Shown here piece by piece: positions 17,951 through 26,024 of a DNA stretch of 64,000 nt (positions within the stretch are counted from its first letter, which is position 1; each line of letters begins with the position of its first letter). The notes beneath the pieces were generated by a model. It searched no databases. It had not been told where the DNA came from and saw only the letters and a program-made list of their open reading frames with translations. The position numbers and the translations under genes were made by a program. The DNA lies in assembly GCF_001425305.1 (NCBI RefSeq), contig NZ_LMEE01000002.1, positions 816,191-880,190 on the forward strand. The letters are read 5' to 3'. This DNA comes from Phenylobacterium sp. Root1290 (lineage in GTDB: Bacteria > Pseudomonadota > Alphaproteobacteria > Caulobacterales > Caulobacteraceae).

Positions 17951-18355
17951 TTACGACTTGGCCGGCTGGAAGAAGGGCAGCGAGATCGTGTCGCTGAACT
18001 TTTCGAAAACGACCTCGAGCGGCATGTCGAGGACCAGGGCTTCAGGCGTCTGCGGGCAGCCCACGATGTTGGTCATCATGGTCGGACCTTCTTCGAGCTT
18101 CACCACCGCGATGGCGTAGGGCTCGGTCCCCATGTCGGGGCGGGGACGGTGGTTGATCACATAGGACCACAGGACCGCCTTGCCGCTGGCCTTGAAGACC
18201 TCGACATCGCGCGACCCGGTCTTCGGGCAGAAGGGGCGCGGCGGGAAGTAGGCTTCGCCGGTGGCCTTGTTGCGTTGCAGGAGCAGTTCGCCCCGGCTCG
18301 CCCCGTCCCAGAAATGCTGGGTCTCAGGCGTGGGTTCGGGCAAGATTCTCGCCAT
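17951..18355 (-). CDS. DUF35/OB-fold acyl-CoA-associated protein with eroded zinc ribbon
   Basis: A 134-residue protein of the rubredoxin-like zinc ribbon plus OB-fold family (DUF35). The N terminus (PEPTPETQHFWDGASRGELLL) and the OB core (VLWSYVINHR, EPYAIAVVKLEEGP) are typical. The usual CPxCG ribbon is reduced to FCPKTGS, with only one Cys, so zinc binding is probably lost. I chose ATG 18355; a TTG at 18373 would add six residues with no clear advantage. It is the first gene of a two-gene unit with the thiolase and probably forms a heteromer with it. Confidence 0.8.
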   Translation of the reverse strand: MARILPEPTPETQHFWDGASRGELLLQRNKATGEAYFPPRPFCPKTGSRDVEVFKASGKAVLWSYVINHRPRPDMGTEPYAIAVVKLEEGPTMMTNIVGCPQTPEALVLDMPLEVVFEKFSDTISLPFFQPAKS

Positions 18356-18472
18356 CTGGAAATTCGTCCCCAATCAAAATTCGACGTTTGGAAATTGGCC
18401 CGCCTGACGACGGGCGCGGCAGCAAAGCCCGATACGGCCGCGTTGTCGATGCTGACGCTAAGGAAAACTTCG

Positions 18473-18901
18473 ATGTCAGACCTCTTCGACCTCGCCCGGT
18501 TCGTCGACGCCCAGGAACCTGTGATCGCCGCGGCGCGCGCCGAACTGGCGGCCGGACGCAAGCGCTCGCACTGGATGTGGTTCGTTTTTCCGCAGATCGC
18601 CGGCCTGGGATCGAGCGCCATGGCCCAGCGCTATGCGATCGGTTCGGCGGGCGAGGCGCAGGCCTATCTCGCGCATCCCGTCCTCGGCTCGCGGTTGCGC
18701 GACCTGACCGAACTGGCGAACGAGGCGCCCGGCTCGGCGCGCGACGTGTTCGGCCCGCCGGACGATCTGAAGTTCCGTTCCAGCATGACGCTGTTCAACG
18801 CCGTCGCGCCGGAGGAAGCCCCGTTCCGCACCGCGCTGGCGCGCTATTTCGGCGGCGAACGCGATCTCCGCACCTTGGAGGTCCTGGAGCGGCTGAAGTG
18901 A
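18473..18901 (+). CDS. DUF1810 family protein
   Basis: A 142-residue soluble protein whose motifs match the DUF1810 family: FVDAQEP near the start, RKRSHWMWFVFPQIAGLG, then AIGSAGEAQAYLAHPVLG, and KFRSSMTLFNAV. Length is complete for the family. Its biochemical role is, as far as I know, unestablished. The frame is open far upstream, but that part is only antisense to the DUF35 and thiolase genes. ATG 18473 aligns with the family N terminus and has AAGGA upstream. It is divergent from the DUF35 gene. Confidence 0.85.
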   Translation: MSDLFDLARFVDAQEPVIAAARAELAAGRKRSHWMWFVFPQIAGLGSSAMAQRYAIGSAGEAQAYLAHPVLGSRLRDLTELANEAPGSARDVFGPPDDLKFRSSMTLFNAVAPEEAPFRTALARYFGGERDLRTLEVLERLK

Positions 18902-18909
18902 GCCCCAAG

Positions 18910-19041
18910 TGTCATCCCGGAAAGCGCGAAGCGCTTGTCCGGGACCTCCTGATGGATCAGGCTCTAGCGCGGCCCCGCGTCACTTGACCAGCACGGCGCG
19001 AGTGGGCCCCGGTCTTCGGCTACGCCGAAACCGGGATGACA
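18910..19041. repeat. Intergenic inverted-repeat element ending in TGTCATCCCGG / CCGGGATGACA
   Basis: The outer ends TGTCATCCCGG (18910-18920) and CCGGGATGACA (19031-19041) are exact inverted copies. Nested hairpins lie inside: AAGCGCGAAGCGCTT on the left, and GGTCTTCGGC paired with GCCGAAACC on the right. The right-hand segment recurs almost unchanged at 23061-23100. It sits between genes and does not encode protein, so it looks like a dispersed palindromic repeat family. Confidence 0.7.
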
Positions 19042-19053
19042 CTCATGGTCTGA

Positions 19054-19473
19054 TCACACCGGCGACGACGCCAGCTTGCGCCGGTCGGTCGAGGCGAGGA
19101 GCTCAGCCCAGACGGCCGCCTCCAGATCCTTCGCGCCCTTCGCCTCGGCCGCTGTGTGCAGCGCGATGAGCGCGGCGCGCAGAGCATCGTTGGCCGCTTT
19201 CAGCGCCGAAAGCCGCAGATCCTCGTCGGCGCCCGACGCCAGGACAGCGAAATCCAGCCCCGCCTCCCCGGCCCGCGCCAGCAGCGGCCGAATCGCGCGG
19301 TTCTCGGCCACCAGCCGGGCGGCCATGCCGTCCCAGACCTCGGCCGCGACGCCGAGCAGGGCCGCGGTAAGGCCGAGCGAGCTGGCGCGGTCGGCGGGAT
19401 GCACGTCCGGCATGGCGTTGCGCATGCAGAGCCCGGCCAGTTCGGCCAGGACGGCGGGAACGGTCGGGTTCAT
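19054..19473 (-). CDS. DUF6285-like protein coupled to the phosphotransferase
   Basis: A 139-residue helical protein (VLAELAGLCMRNAMPDVHPADRA region, then long Ala-rich helices) with no catalytic motif. Its ATG overlaps the stop of the upstream phosphotransferase gene by 4 bp (ATGA). Small proteins of this kind, annotated as DUF6285, commonly follow ACAD10/11-like phosphotransferase genes in acyl-CoA degradation clusters; that assignment is from memory of gene context. The frame is open upstream of 19473 but that part is a shadow of the phosphotransferase. Confidence 0.68.
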   Translation of the reverse strand: MNPTVPAVLAELAGLCMRNAMPDVHPADRASSLGLTAALLGVAAEVWDGMAARLVAENRAIRPLLARAGEAGLDFAVLASGADEDLRLSALKAANDALRAALIALHTAAEAKGAKDLEAAVWAELLASTDRRKLASSPV

Positions 19474-20489
19474 AGGCGTCCCATCACTTGCAGGGTGGCG
19501 CGGTCCTGGGCGTTCTGCAGCAGCCAGGGCGGATAGACCATGATCGGCTCGCGGTTGCCCCCGTCGATCCAGACACGGGCCGAGGAGATCCAGATCGCCT
19601 GGCCCTTCACGCAGTTGAACAGCTCCCACCAGTGCAGCGCGGCGGGGTCGGCCTTAAGACCGCTGGCGCGTTCCCAGATCGCGATCGCGGCCTCGCGCGG
19701 CAACAGCCCGCCGGCCTTGCCCTGACCGAACGACCAGACCGGATTGAAGCTCCAGCCGAGGTCCTCCAGCGGATCGCCCAGGTGACACATCTCCCAATCG
19801 AGGATGCCGTGAATGCCGCCGGCCTGGTCATAGAGGAAGTTGCCGGTCCGGTAGTCGCCATGCACCACCGACAGCTTCTGGGCCGGCGGCGGCGGGTTGG
19901 CCCGCAGCCAGCGGATCGCCGCGCGGGTGATCGGCAGCGGTTCGGGCTCGTCGCGGTCGAGCAGGCCCTCCCAATAGGACAGTTCGCGCTCCCAGCAGGC
20001 GTCGGGCTCCGGCAGCGGCATCACGCTCGTCAGGCCCAGCGCGACTGGGTCGGCCTTGGCGATCTCGGCCAGGATCGTCCACTTGCGCTGGCCCAGCTGA
20101 TCCAGGGTCGCGGCATAGGGCGGCCCGAACAGCAGCATGGGCGAGGCCTGGAAGCCGGCGATCTCCTCGGCGATGAAGAACGGGTGGTCGAGGGCGGCGT
20201 CCTCTTCCTCGAGCCACAGCATCTCGGGCACCGGCACGGCGCTGCCGTGAAAGGCGCGATAGGCCTCGAATTCGATCCGCCGCTCGGTCTCGATCAGCGA
20301 GGCCGGCGGGTCGCGCCGCAGGATCAGCTTGCGCTCGCGCGCAGCGCCGTCCTCGTTCCAAAGCAACCGAAAGCGATAGGTCTCGCGCGAGGCGCCGCCG
20401 GAGATACGCGACAGGTCCTCGACCGCGACATCGCGCGCACCAGGCATGCGGGCGGCGATGTACGCGGCCAGACGGGGTTCCAACGCCAT
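19470..20489 (-). CDS. APH-family phosphotransferase (ACAD10/11 N-terminal-like)
   Basis: A 339-residue kinase-fold protein of the aminoglycoside phosphotransferase superfamily. The catalytic loop is LSVVHGDYRTGNFLYD (His-Gly-Asp and Asn) and the metal-binding motif is GILDWEMCHLGDPLEDLGW. The N-lobe has ISGGASRETYRF, a glycine-rich nucleotide loop. In this context (P450, thiolase and DUF6285 neighbours) it is more likely to phosphorylate a hydroxylated acyl-CoA or lipid than an antibiotic; the ACAD10/11 kinase domains act on 4-hydroxyacyl-CoA. It lies 6 bp after the P450 gene in the same direction, so the three genes form one operon. Confidence 0.85.
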   Translation of the reverse strand: MALEPRLAAYIAARMPGARDVAVEDLSRISGGASRETYRFRLLWNEDGAARERKLILRRDPPASLIETERRIEFEAYRAFHGSAVPVPEMLWLEEEDAALDHPFFIAEEIAGFQASPMLLFGPPYAATLDQLGQRKWTILAEIAKADPVALGLTSVMPLPEPDACWERELSYWEGLLDRDEPEPLPITRAAIRWLRANPPPPAQKLSVVHGDYRTGNFLYDQAGGIHGILDWEMCHLGDPLEDLGWSFNPVWSFGQGKAGGLLPREAAIAIWERASGLKADPAALHWWELFNCVKGQAIWISSARVWIDGGNREPIMVYPPWLLQNAQDRATLQVMGRL

Positions 20490-20495
20490 GCCAGG

Positions 20496-21776
20496 TCAGT
20501 GCATCGAGAAACGGACGGGCAGGGTCTTGGGCCCGTTGACGAAGGTCGCCAGGCTCTGCTTGGGCTCGCCGTTCAGCTCCAGGGTCTTGATGCGCGGCAG
20601 CAGCTCTTCCCAGAGGATCCGCATCTCCATCTTGGCCAGATGCTGGCCCAGGCACAGGTGCGCGCCATAGCCGAAGGCCAGATGCTTGTTCGGCTTGCGG
20701 TCGACCTTGAACGCCGCGGCGTCGTCGAAGACCTCTTCGTCCCGGTTGCCCGAGGCGTAGCAGAGCATCATCCAGTCGTCCTTGGCCAGCTGGCGGCCGG
20801 CGAACTCGGTGGCCTCGGTCGCCGAGCGCATGAAGGTCTTCACCGGCGTGATCCAGCGGATGCTTTCGTCGACCAGGCTGGGGATGAGCGACGGATCGGC
20901 CTTCACCTTGGCGAACTCGCCCGGATTGGCGGCCAGGCCCCACAGGGCGCCGGCGGTCGAGGACGAGGTGGTGTCGTGGCCGGCGGTGGCGACGATCATG
21001 TAGTAGCTGATCGCCTCCAGCTCGGAGATCGGCTGTCCGTCGATCGTCGAATTGGCGATCACCGAGGCGACGTCGTCACGCGGGTTCGCCCGGCGGTCGG
21101 CCGACACCTTGTTGAAGTAGGTGTAGAAGTCGGCGATCACCCCGTCGCGCATCAGCGACTCGAAATCGCGCTGCTTGCCGCCGTCTCGCGCCAGCTCCGG
21201 ATCGGTGGCGCCGAACAGTTCCTGCGTCAGGGTGAGCATCCGGGGCTCGTCCTCCTCGGGAACGCCCAGGATCTCCATGATCACGTGCAGCGGATAGCCG
21301 AGCGCCACGTCGCGGACGAAGTCGCACTCGCCGCCGGTGGCCGCCATGCGATCGACCGCCTTGCGGGCGATGCCGCGGATGCGGTCTTCCAGGCCCTTGA
21401 TGTTGGTCGGCATGAACCAGGACTGGGTCAGGGCGCGGTACTTCGGGTGGTCGGGCGCGTCCATCTGCACCAGGCTGCGGACCAGGTGCGGGCTGCCGCC
21501 CATCATGGCGCGCACGGCGGTGTCGGCGGCCTTGTTGGTGATCACCGTGGCCCTGTCGCCGCTGTGGAACAGCGCGTTCTGACGGCTGATCTCCAGGATG
21601 TCGGCGTGTTTGGTGGCCACCCAGAACGGATCGAAGCCGTCGATCTCCGCCAGGCCGAACGGGTTGTTGGCCCGCAGCCAGGCATAGGTTTCGTGAATGC
21701 GCCCGTCCGCATAGGCGGAAGGATCGACCAGATTGGCCGCGTATTCAGTGGGTATGCGCGCGTTGCTTGTGCTCAT
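20496..21776 (-). CDS. Cytochrome P450 monooxygenase
   Basis: A 426-residue soluble P450 of the bacterial class. The I-helix oxygen-activation motif is ATAGHDTTSSS, the K-helix ExxR is ESIR, and the heme-binding loop is FGYGAHLCLGQHLA, with Cys as axial ligand. No membrane anchor or fused reductase is visible, so it should need a separate ferredoxin and reductase. It heads a three-gene operon with the phosphotransferase and DUF6285 protein. That suggests hydroxylation of a lipid or acyl chain whose new hydroxyl is later phosphorylated and eliminated. The CYP family cannot be fixed by eye. Confidence 0.92.
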   Translation of the reverse strand: MSTSNARIPTEYAANLVDPSAYADGRIHETYAWLRANNPFGLAEIDGFDPFWVATKHADILEISRQNALFHSGDRATVITNKAADTAVRAMMGGSPHLVRSLVQMDAPDHPKYRALTQSWFMPTNIKGLEDRIRGIARKAVDRMAATGGECDFVRDVALGYPLHVIMEILGVPEEDEPRMLTLTQELFGATDPELARDGGKQRDFESLMRDGVIADFYTYFNKVSADRRANPRDDVASVIANSTIDGQPISELEAISYYMIVATAGHDTTSSSTAGALWGLAANPGEFAKVKADPSLIPSLVDESIRWITPVKTFMRSATEATEFAGRQLAKDDWMMLCYASGNRDEEVFDDAAAFKVDRKPNKHLAFGYGAHLCLGQHLAKMEMRILWEELLPRIKTLELNGEPKQSLATFVNGPKTLPVRFSMH

Positions 21777-21802
21777 CTCTCCTGAGCGCCCGTTGCTGGT
21801 TC

Positions 21803-21826
21803 ACGCCGCGTAACCTTACGTGGCGT
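21803..21826. promoter_or_regulatory. Inverted repeat, candidate operator between P450 and a divergent gene
   Basis: Arms ACGCCGCGTAA and TTACGTGGCGT match at 10 of 11 positions around a CC centre, with a perfect CGTAA/TTACG core. It lies 27 bp upstream of the P450 start and 133 bp from the divergent gene at 21959. Size and symmetry suit a TetR-type dimer. The double-TetR regulator encoded at 30950-32167 is one candidate binder; that link is a guess. Confidence 0.45.
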
Positions 21827-21958
21827 CAGCAAAAAGCGTCCTCCCTTGTCTTGTTATCTTTGTTCACTTGATAATGCCGCACACGGCGACGTCGCAATAC
21901 CGTCAATCGACAAAGACATGATCGCTGCAGTGCAAGACACGTCTGGGAGGACGCCCGC

Positions 21959-23041
21959 ATGCTGACCAAGGCCGACGATTTTCCGATCCACCAGACGCCC
22001 GAACCGATCGCCTATGCCGGCACGGACCGGAACTTCTACGACCGCTACTTTTTCAACGGCTATCAGCCGGACGGGACCGAGTTCTTCGCCGTCGCCTTCG
22101 GCGTCTACCCCCAGCTCAATGTGGCGGACGCCCATTTCTCGGTGATCCGCGACGGCGTCGAGCACTGCCTGCACGCCTCCAAGGTGATGAACATGGAGCG
22201 GCTCGACCTCTCCTGCGGGCCGATCTCGATCGAGATTCTCGAGCCGCTGCAGAAGTTGAAGGTCACGGTCGCGCCGTCGAACGGCTTCGCCGCCGAGATC
22301 GTCTTCGAGGGCCGCTCCTTCCCGATCGAGGAGCCGCGTTTCATGCGGCGGATCGGACCGCGCGCCTTCATGGACTACACCCGCCTGACCCAGAACGTAC
22401 GTTGCAGCGGCTGGATCGAGGTCGACGGCGTGCGCAAGGAGCTGGCCAGCGGCTCGGTCGGCACGCGCGACCGCTCGTGGGGCATCCGGCCGATCGGCGC
22501 GCCCGATCCCCAACCGCCGGTCCCGATGACCCTGGGCGGTTTCTTCTGGCAATGGACCCCGCTGAACTTCGCCGACCGCAGCATCTTCTTCCACGTCAAC
22601 GCCGATCCCGAAGGGCGTCCATGGAACACCCGCGCGGTGATCGCCCCGGACGGCGCCGGCCATGACGGCTTCTACGAAAGCGAAGAGCCGACCATGGACG
22701 AGGTCTCGCTGATCGCCGGCACCCGCCACGCCAGCACCGGCACGCTGAACATTCCGCTGGCTCAGGGTTCGGCCAAGATCAGCTTCAAGCCGTTCCTGAC
22801 CTTCCTGATGCGCGGCATCGGCTATGGCGCGCCCGACTGGCGCCACGGAGGTTACAAGGGCGACCTCGTCGTCGAGCGCGAGGACATCGACCTGGCCGCG
22901 ACCAACATGGGCAGCCCCGAGAACTGGCACATCCAGGCGCTCAGCCGCGTAACCCTGACCCTGCCCGGCGAGGCGCCGGTCGAAGGCATGGGCGTGTTCG
23001 AACAACTCATCGCCGGGCCGTATCGGCCGTATGGGGTGTAG
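21959..23041 (+). CDS. Uncharacterised protein, lipocalin-like (DUF7064/DUF7065 or CrtC-like)
   Basis: A 360-residue soluble beta-rich protein. Features include FYDRYFFNGYQPDGTEFFAV near the start, GSVGTRDRSWGIRPIGA in the middle and many Trp/Phe-rich strands such as LGGFFWQWTPL. The GxRDRSWG-type motif and overall pattern recall hydroxyneurosporene synthase/AttH-like two-domain lipocalins and the DUF7064/DUF7065 pair often found in acyl-CoA catabolic loci. The assignment is tentative. The ATG at 21959 has a strong GGAGGA site 8 bases upstream. It is divergent from the P450 and shares an intergenic region with a candidate operator. Confidence 0.6.
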   Translation: MLTKADDFPIHQTPEPIAYAGTDRNFYDRYFFNGYQPDGTEFFAVAFGVYPQLNVADAHFSVIRDGVEHCLHASKVMNMERLDLSCGPISIEILEPLQKLKVTVAPSNGFAAEIVFEGRSFPIEEPRFMRRIGPRAFMDYTRLTQNVRCSGWIEVDGVRKELASGSVGTRDRSWGIRPIGAPDPQPPVPMTLGGFFWQWTPLNFADRSIFFHVNADPEGRPWNTRAVIAPDGAGHDGFYESEEPTMDEVSLIAGTRHASTGTLNIPLAQGSAKISFKPFLTFLMRGIGYGAPDWRHGGYKGDLVVEREDIDLAATNMGSPENWHIQALSRVTLTLPGEAPVEGMGVFEQLIAGPYRPYGV

Positions 23042-23060
23042 GCGTCCCCTCGCCCCGTCG

Positions 23061-23100
23061 TGTCATCCCGGTCTTCGGCTGCGCCGAAACCGGGATGACA
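23061..23100. repeat. Second copy of the GTCATCCCGG palindromic repeat
   Basis: TGTCATCCCGGTCTTCGGC followed by TGC and GCCGAAACCGGGATGACA forms a near-perfect hairpin with one bulged base. The same sequence ends the element at 18910-19041. It lies 20 bp after a stop codon and could also act as a 3' mRNA stabiliser or weak terminator, but it has no T run. Confidence 0.7.
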
Positions 23101-23226
23101 CTCTGGGCGGAGCGCACCCAACACCCGTTTGAACCAGCGCTTGCACGCGGCCCTCGCCGCCTGCACACTCTCGCCCATTGAAGATAGCCAGGCGCCATTT
23201 CGCGCGACTTTTGAAAGTTTGAGACT

Positions 23227-24189
23227 TTGACCGCTACCTCTCCCGCGGCGATTAAGGCCGCGCAGCCGGACGTCCTGTCTTCCGTGGACGCCCTGACCGA
23301 AGGGCTGGCCAGCGTCGGCTACATCGCCTCCCGCCGGATCGCCACCGCCCTCTACATGGCCATTCACCTGCAGAAGCCGATCCTGGTCGAAGGTTCGGCC
23401 GGCGTGGGCAAGACCGAGCTGGCGCTGTCGACCGCCAAGCTGCTCGGCCAGCCGCTGATCCGCATGCAGTGCTACGAGGGCCTGGACGAGTCCAAGGCGC
23501 TGTACGAGTGGAAATACGGCAAGCAGCTGCTCTACACCCAGATCCTCAAGGACCGGATGGGCGAAGCGCTCTCCGACGCCAAGGACATGGACGCGGCGAT
23601 GGACCGCCTGCACGGCATCGGCGACCTGTTCTTCTCCGAGCCCTTCCTGGAACCGCGCCCGCTGCTGAAGGCGCTGAAGGAAGACGACGGTTGCGTCCTG
23701 CTGATCGACGAAATCGACAAGTCCGACGAGGCGTTCGAAGCCTTCCTGCTGGAAATGCTGTCGGCCTATCAGGTCTCGATCCCGGAACTCGGCGTGATCG
23801 AAGCCAAGACGCCGCCGCTGGTGTTCCTGACCTCGAACAACATCCGCGACCTCGGCGATGCGCTGAAGCGCCGCTGCCTGCACCTGCACATCCCGCTGCC
23901 CGACGCCGACCTGGAGCGCAAGATCGTCGCCAGCCGCGTGCCGGACATCGAGCAGACGCTCACCGCCAGCCTGGTGAACTTCGTGCAGTCGCTGCGCACG
24001 CTCGACCTGCGCAAGTCGCCCTCGATCTCGGAGACGGTGGACTGGGCGCGCGCGCTGATCCTGCTGAACGCCGACAGCCTGAGCCCTGAGGTCGTGCGCG
24101 ACACGCTCAACGTTCTGCTGAAGTTCGAACCGGACATCGCCGCGGTGGAGCCGCAAATCTCCGAGCTGCTGCGCCGTCCGGCGGCCTGA
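23227..24189 (+). CDS. MoxR-family AAA+ ATPase
   Basis: A 320-residue ATPase of the MoxR/CoxD type, chaperone-like proteins that help activate or insert metal cofactors into partner proteins. Walker A is VEGSAGVGKTELA, Walker B is VLLIDEIDK, and sensor 1 follows in LVFLTSNNIRDLGDALKRRC. Translation seems to start at TTG 23227, giving a short polar N terminus; no ATG with a good site is available nearby. It is followed after 4 bp by a VWA-domain gene, the classic MoxR-VWA pairing. The client protein is not evident; the nearest metalloenzyme is the molybdenum hydroxylase at 32250-34900. Confidence 0.9.
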   Translation: MTATSPAAIKAAQPDVLSSVDALTEGLASVGYIASRRIATALYMAIHLQKPILVEGSAGVGKTELALSTAKLLGQPLIRMQCYEGLDESKALYEWKYGKQLLYTQILKDRMGEALSDAKDMDAAMDRLHGIGDLFFSEPFLEPRPLLKALKEDDGCVLLIDEIDKSDEAFEAFLLEMLSAYQVSIPELGVIEAKTPPLVFLTSNNIRDLGDALKRRCLHLHIPLPDADLERKIVASRVPDIEQTLTASLVNFVQSLRTLDLRKSPSISETVDWARALILLNADSLSPEVVRDTLNVLLKFEPDIAAVEPQISELLRRPAA

Positions 24190-24193
24190 CCCC

Positions 24194-25546
24194 ATGCAGG
24201 GCGCTTTGGAAGACTTCTTCCGGGCCCTGCGGGCCGCGGACGTCAAGGTCTCGCCTGTAGAGGCGATCGACGCACACCGGACGGTGGCGAAGGTCGGGTT
24301 CACCGACCGCGAGCTGTTCAAGGACGCGCTGTGCGCGACCCTGGCCAAGACCGCGGACGAAGTGATCCGGTTCGACGAGACGTTCGAGACCTTCTTCTCG
24401 CGTGACGAGCTCGCCTTCGAGCCGCCGCCGCAAGGCGACGGCGATCCGATGGAGGGCTTGCCGGAAGGCGCCGAGGACTCGGAGCTGGCCCGCATGCTGC
24501 TGGAGGGCGACGCCTCGGGCCTGGCCCAGGCGATGGAGGAAGCCGCCCAGCGCGCGCAGGTCTCGCAGATCCGCCTGACGACCCAGCGCTCGCGCCTGAC
24601 CCGGCGGCTGCTCGAGGAGATGGGCCTCGCGGAGATCGAGGCGCTGATCAACAACGCCCGCAAGCTGGAAGGCGGCGGCGACGCGGCCGATCGCCTGGAG
24701 GCGGGCAAGCGGCGCCTGGCCCAGGAAGCCCAGCGCTATGTCGAGCGCCAGCACGAGCTCTATGCCTCAGGCTCGGGCAAGATGCTGCGCGAGGAGATGC
24801 TTGCCCGCAAGGCGCTGAACGCCGACGGCGGCATCGATCCCGTCGACCAGGCGATGATGCAGGCGCTGGTCAAGAAAATGGCCAAGCGTCTGGCCGACCG
24901 CTACTCGCGCCGCCGCAACCGCGCCCGCAAGGGCCACATGGACATCCGCCGCACGCTGCGAAAGTCGATGCCGTATGGCGGCATGCCGTTCGAGGTCATC
25001 TGGAAGACCGAGAAGATCGACAAGCCGTCGATCATCTGCATCTGCGACGTGTCGAAGTCGGTGGCCGCGGCCGCACAGTTCCTGCTGACCTTCCTCTACT
25101 CGCTGAACGAGGTGGTCGACCGGATGGAGGCCTATGCGTTCTCCGGCCGACTGATCAGCGTCAACGACATCCTCGACGACGAGCATGTCGACGGCGCCAT
25201 CTTCCAGGTGCTGCGCAAGATCGGCTTCCAGCAGACCGACTACGGCAAGTCGCTGGAGGACTTCTGCGAGAACCACCTCGACAGCGTCGACCGGCACACC
25301 ACCGTCATCTTCCTGGGAGACGGGCGGTCGAATTATGCCGATCCGCGCCTCGATCTGATGGCCACGATCCAGACTCGCGCCCGCTCGGTCATCTGGCTGA
25401 ACCCCGAGCCCGAGAGCTACTGGAGCCAGGGGGACAGCGTCATGTACCGCTACGAGCGCTTCTGCCACGTGGCCAAGACCTGCAACACCCTGGGGCAGCT
25501 GGAACGGATCATCGAGGACGTGCTGCGCACCTACGTGCCGCACTAG
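24194..25546 (+). CDS. VWA-domain protein (CoxE-like), MoxR partner
   Basis: A 450-residue protein with a helical, charge-rich N-terminal half and a C-terminal von Willebrand A domain. The MIDAS metal motif DxSxS appears as CDVSKSVAAAAQ near 285, and a later DYGKSLEDF and FLGDGRSNYADPR complete the fold. The LRKSMPYGGMPFEVIW stretch before the VWA domain is typical of the CoxE-like group. It would bind the MoxR ATPase encoded 4 bp upstream and recruit a client. Apparently soluble; no transmembrane segments. Confidence 0.88.
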   Translation: MQGALEDFFRALRAADVKVSPVEAIDAHRTVAKVGFTDRELFKDALCATLAKTADEVIRFDETFETFFSRDELAFEPPPQGDGDPMEGLPEGAEDSELARMLLEGDASGLAQAMEEAAQRAQVSQIRLTTQRSRLTRRLLEEMGLAEIEALINNARKLEGGGDAADRLEAGKRRLAQEAQRYVERQHELYASGSGKMLREEMLARKALNADGGIDPVDQAMMQALVKKMAKRLADRYSRRRNRARKGHMDIRRTLRKSMPYGGMPFEVIWKTEKIDKPSIICICDVSKSVAAAAQFLLTFLYSLNEVVDRMEAYAFSGRLISVNDILDDEHVDGAIFQVLRKIGFQQTDYGKSLEDFCENHLDSVDRHTTVIFLGDGRSNYADPRLDLMATIQTRARSVIWLNPEPESYWSQGDSVMYRYERFCHVAKTCNTLGQLERIIEDVLRTYVPH

Positions 25547-25549
25547 GAG

Positions 25550-26020
25550 CTAGGCGTCCGCCGCCTTCGTGCGGCGGGCGTTCGCCTCGAACGCTCCCCA
25601 GGCCAGCGAGGCCAGGAACCCGAAATAGAGGATGTAGAGGCTGGCGACGTAGCCCCGCGCCAGCAGGGTGACGTCGGCCAGCTTGGCGGCGTGGCACATC
25701 AAGGTCAGCGCCTCGGCCGCCCAGGCGCCGATCAGCCACTGGCGGTCGTAGAACCAGATCAGCAAGGTCACGACGCCGAGCACCGCCGCATCCACCGCGG
25801 CCACGCCCCACAGCGGCTGCGGCAAGCCGCCGAGCTGCTGGGCGAACGGGCTGAGGAAGAAGGCCGCGAGACTGACGCAGGCGGCGATCCGCTCGGGAAC
25901 GCCGCCCTTCCAGAGCGCCACCAGCGTGACCGCCGCCGTGGCGACGGCGCCGGTCAGCTGAACGGGCGCATTGAACATCTCGAACCAGCTCATCCCCGGA
26001 AGGGAAAGCGGTGCGAGCAT
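25550..26020 (-). CDS. Small integral membrane protein, function unknown
   Basis: A 156-residue hydrophobic protein with four or five predicted helices (VATAAVTLVALW, AACVSLAAFFLSPF, AAVLGVVTLLIWFY, ASLYILYFGFLASLAWGAF) and a basic C-terminal end (NARRTKAADA). I recognise no domain. Translation could also begin at the ATG at 25993. It converges on the VWA gene with only 3 bp between the two stops, and lies downstream of two other minus-strand genes. Confidence 0.6.
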   Translation of the reverse strand: MLAPLSLPGMSWFEMFNAPVQLTGAVATAAVTLVALWKGGVPERIAACVSLAAFFLSPFAQQLGGLPQPLWGVAAVDAAVLGVVTLLIWFYDRQWLIGAWAAEALTLMCHAAKLADVTLLARGYVASLYILYFGFLASLAWGAFEANARRTKAADA

Positions 26021-26024
26021 TGCG

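Noticed and set aside
19470..20489. Antibiotic-resistance aminoglycoside phosphotransferase
   Set aside because: The fold is APH-like, but neighbours (P450, DUF6285, thiolase) and motif context match the acyl-CoA-associated ACAD10/11-type kinases.
19488..21785. 765-codon plus-strand open frame opposite the P450 and phosphotransferase
   Set aside because: Low-complexity His/Arg/Gly-rich translation. The minus strand carries clear catalytic motifs across the same interval.
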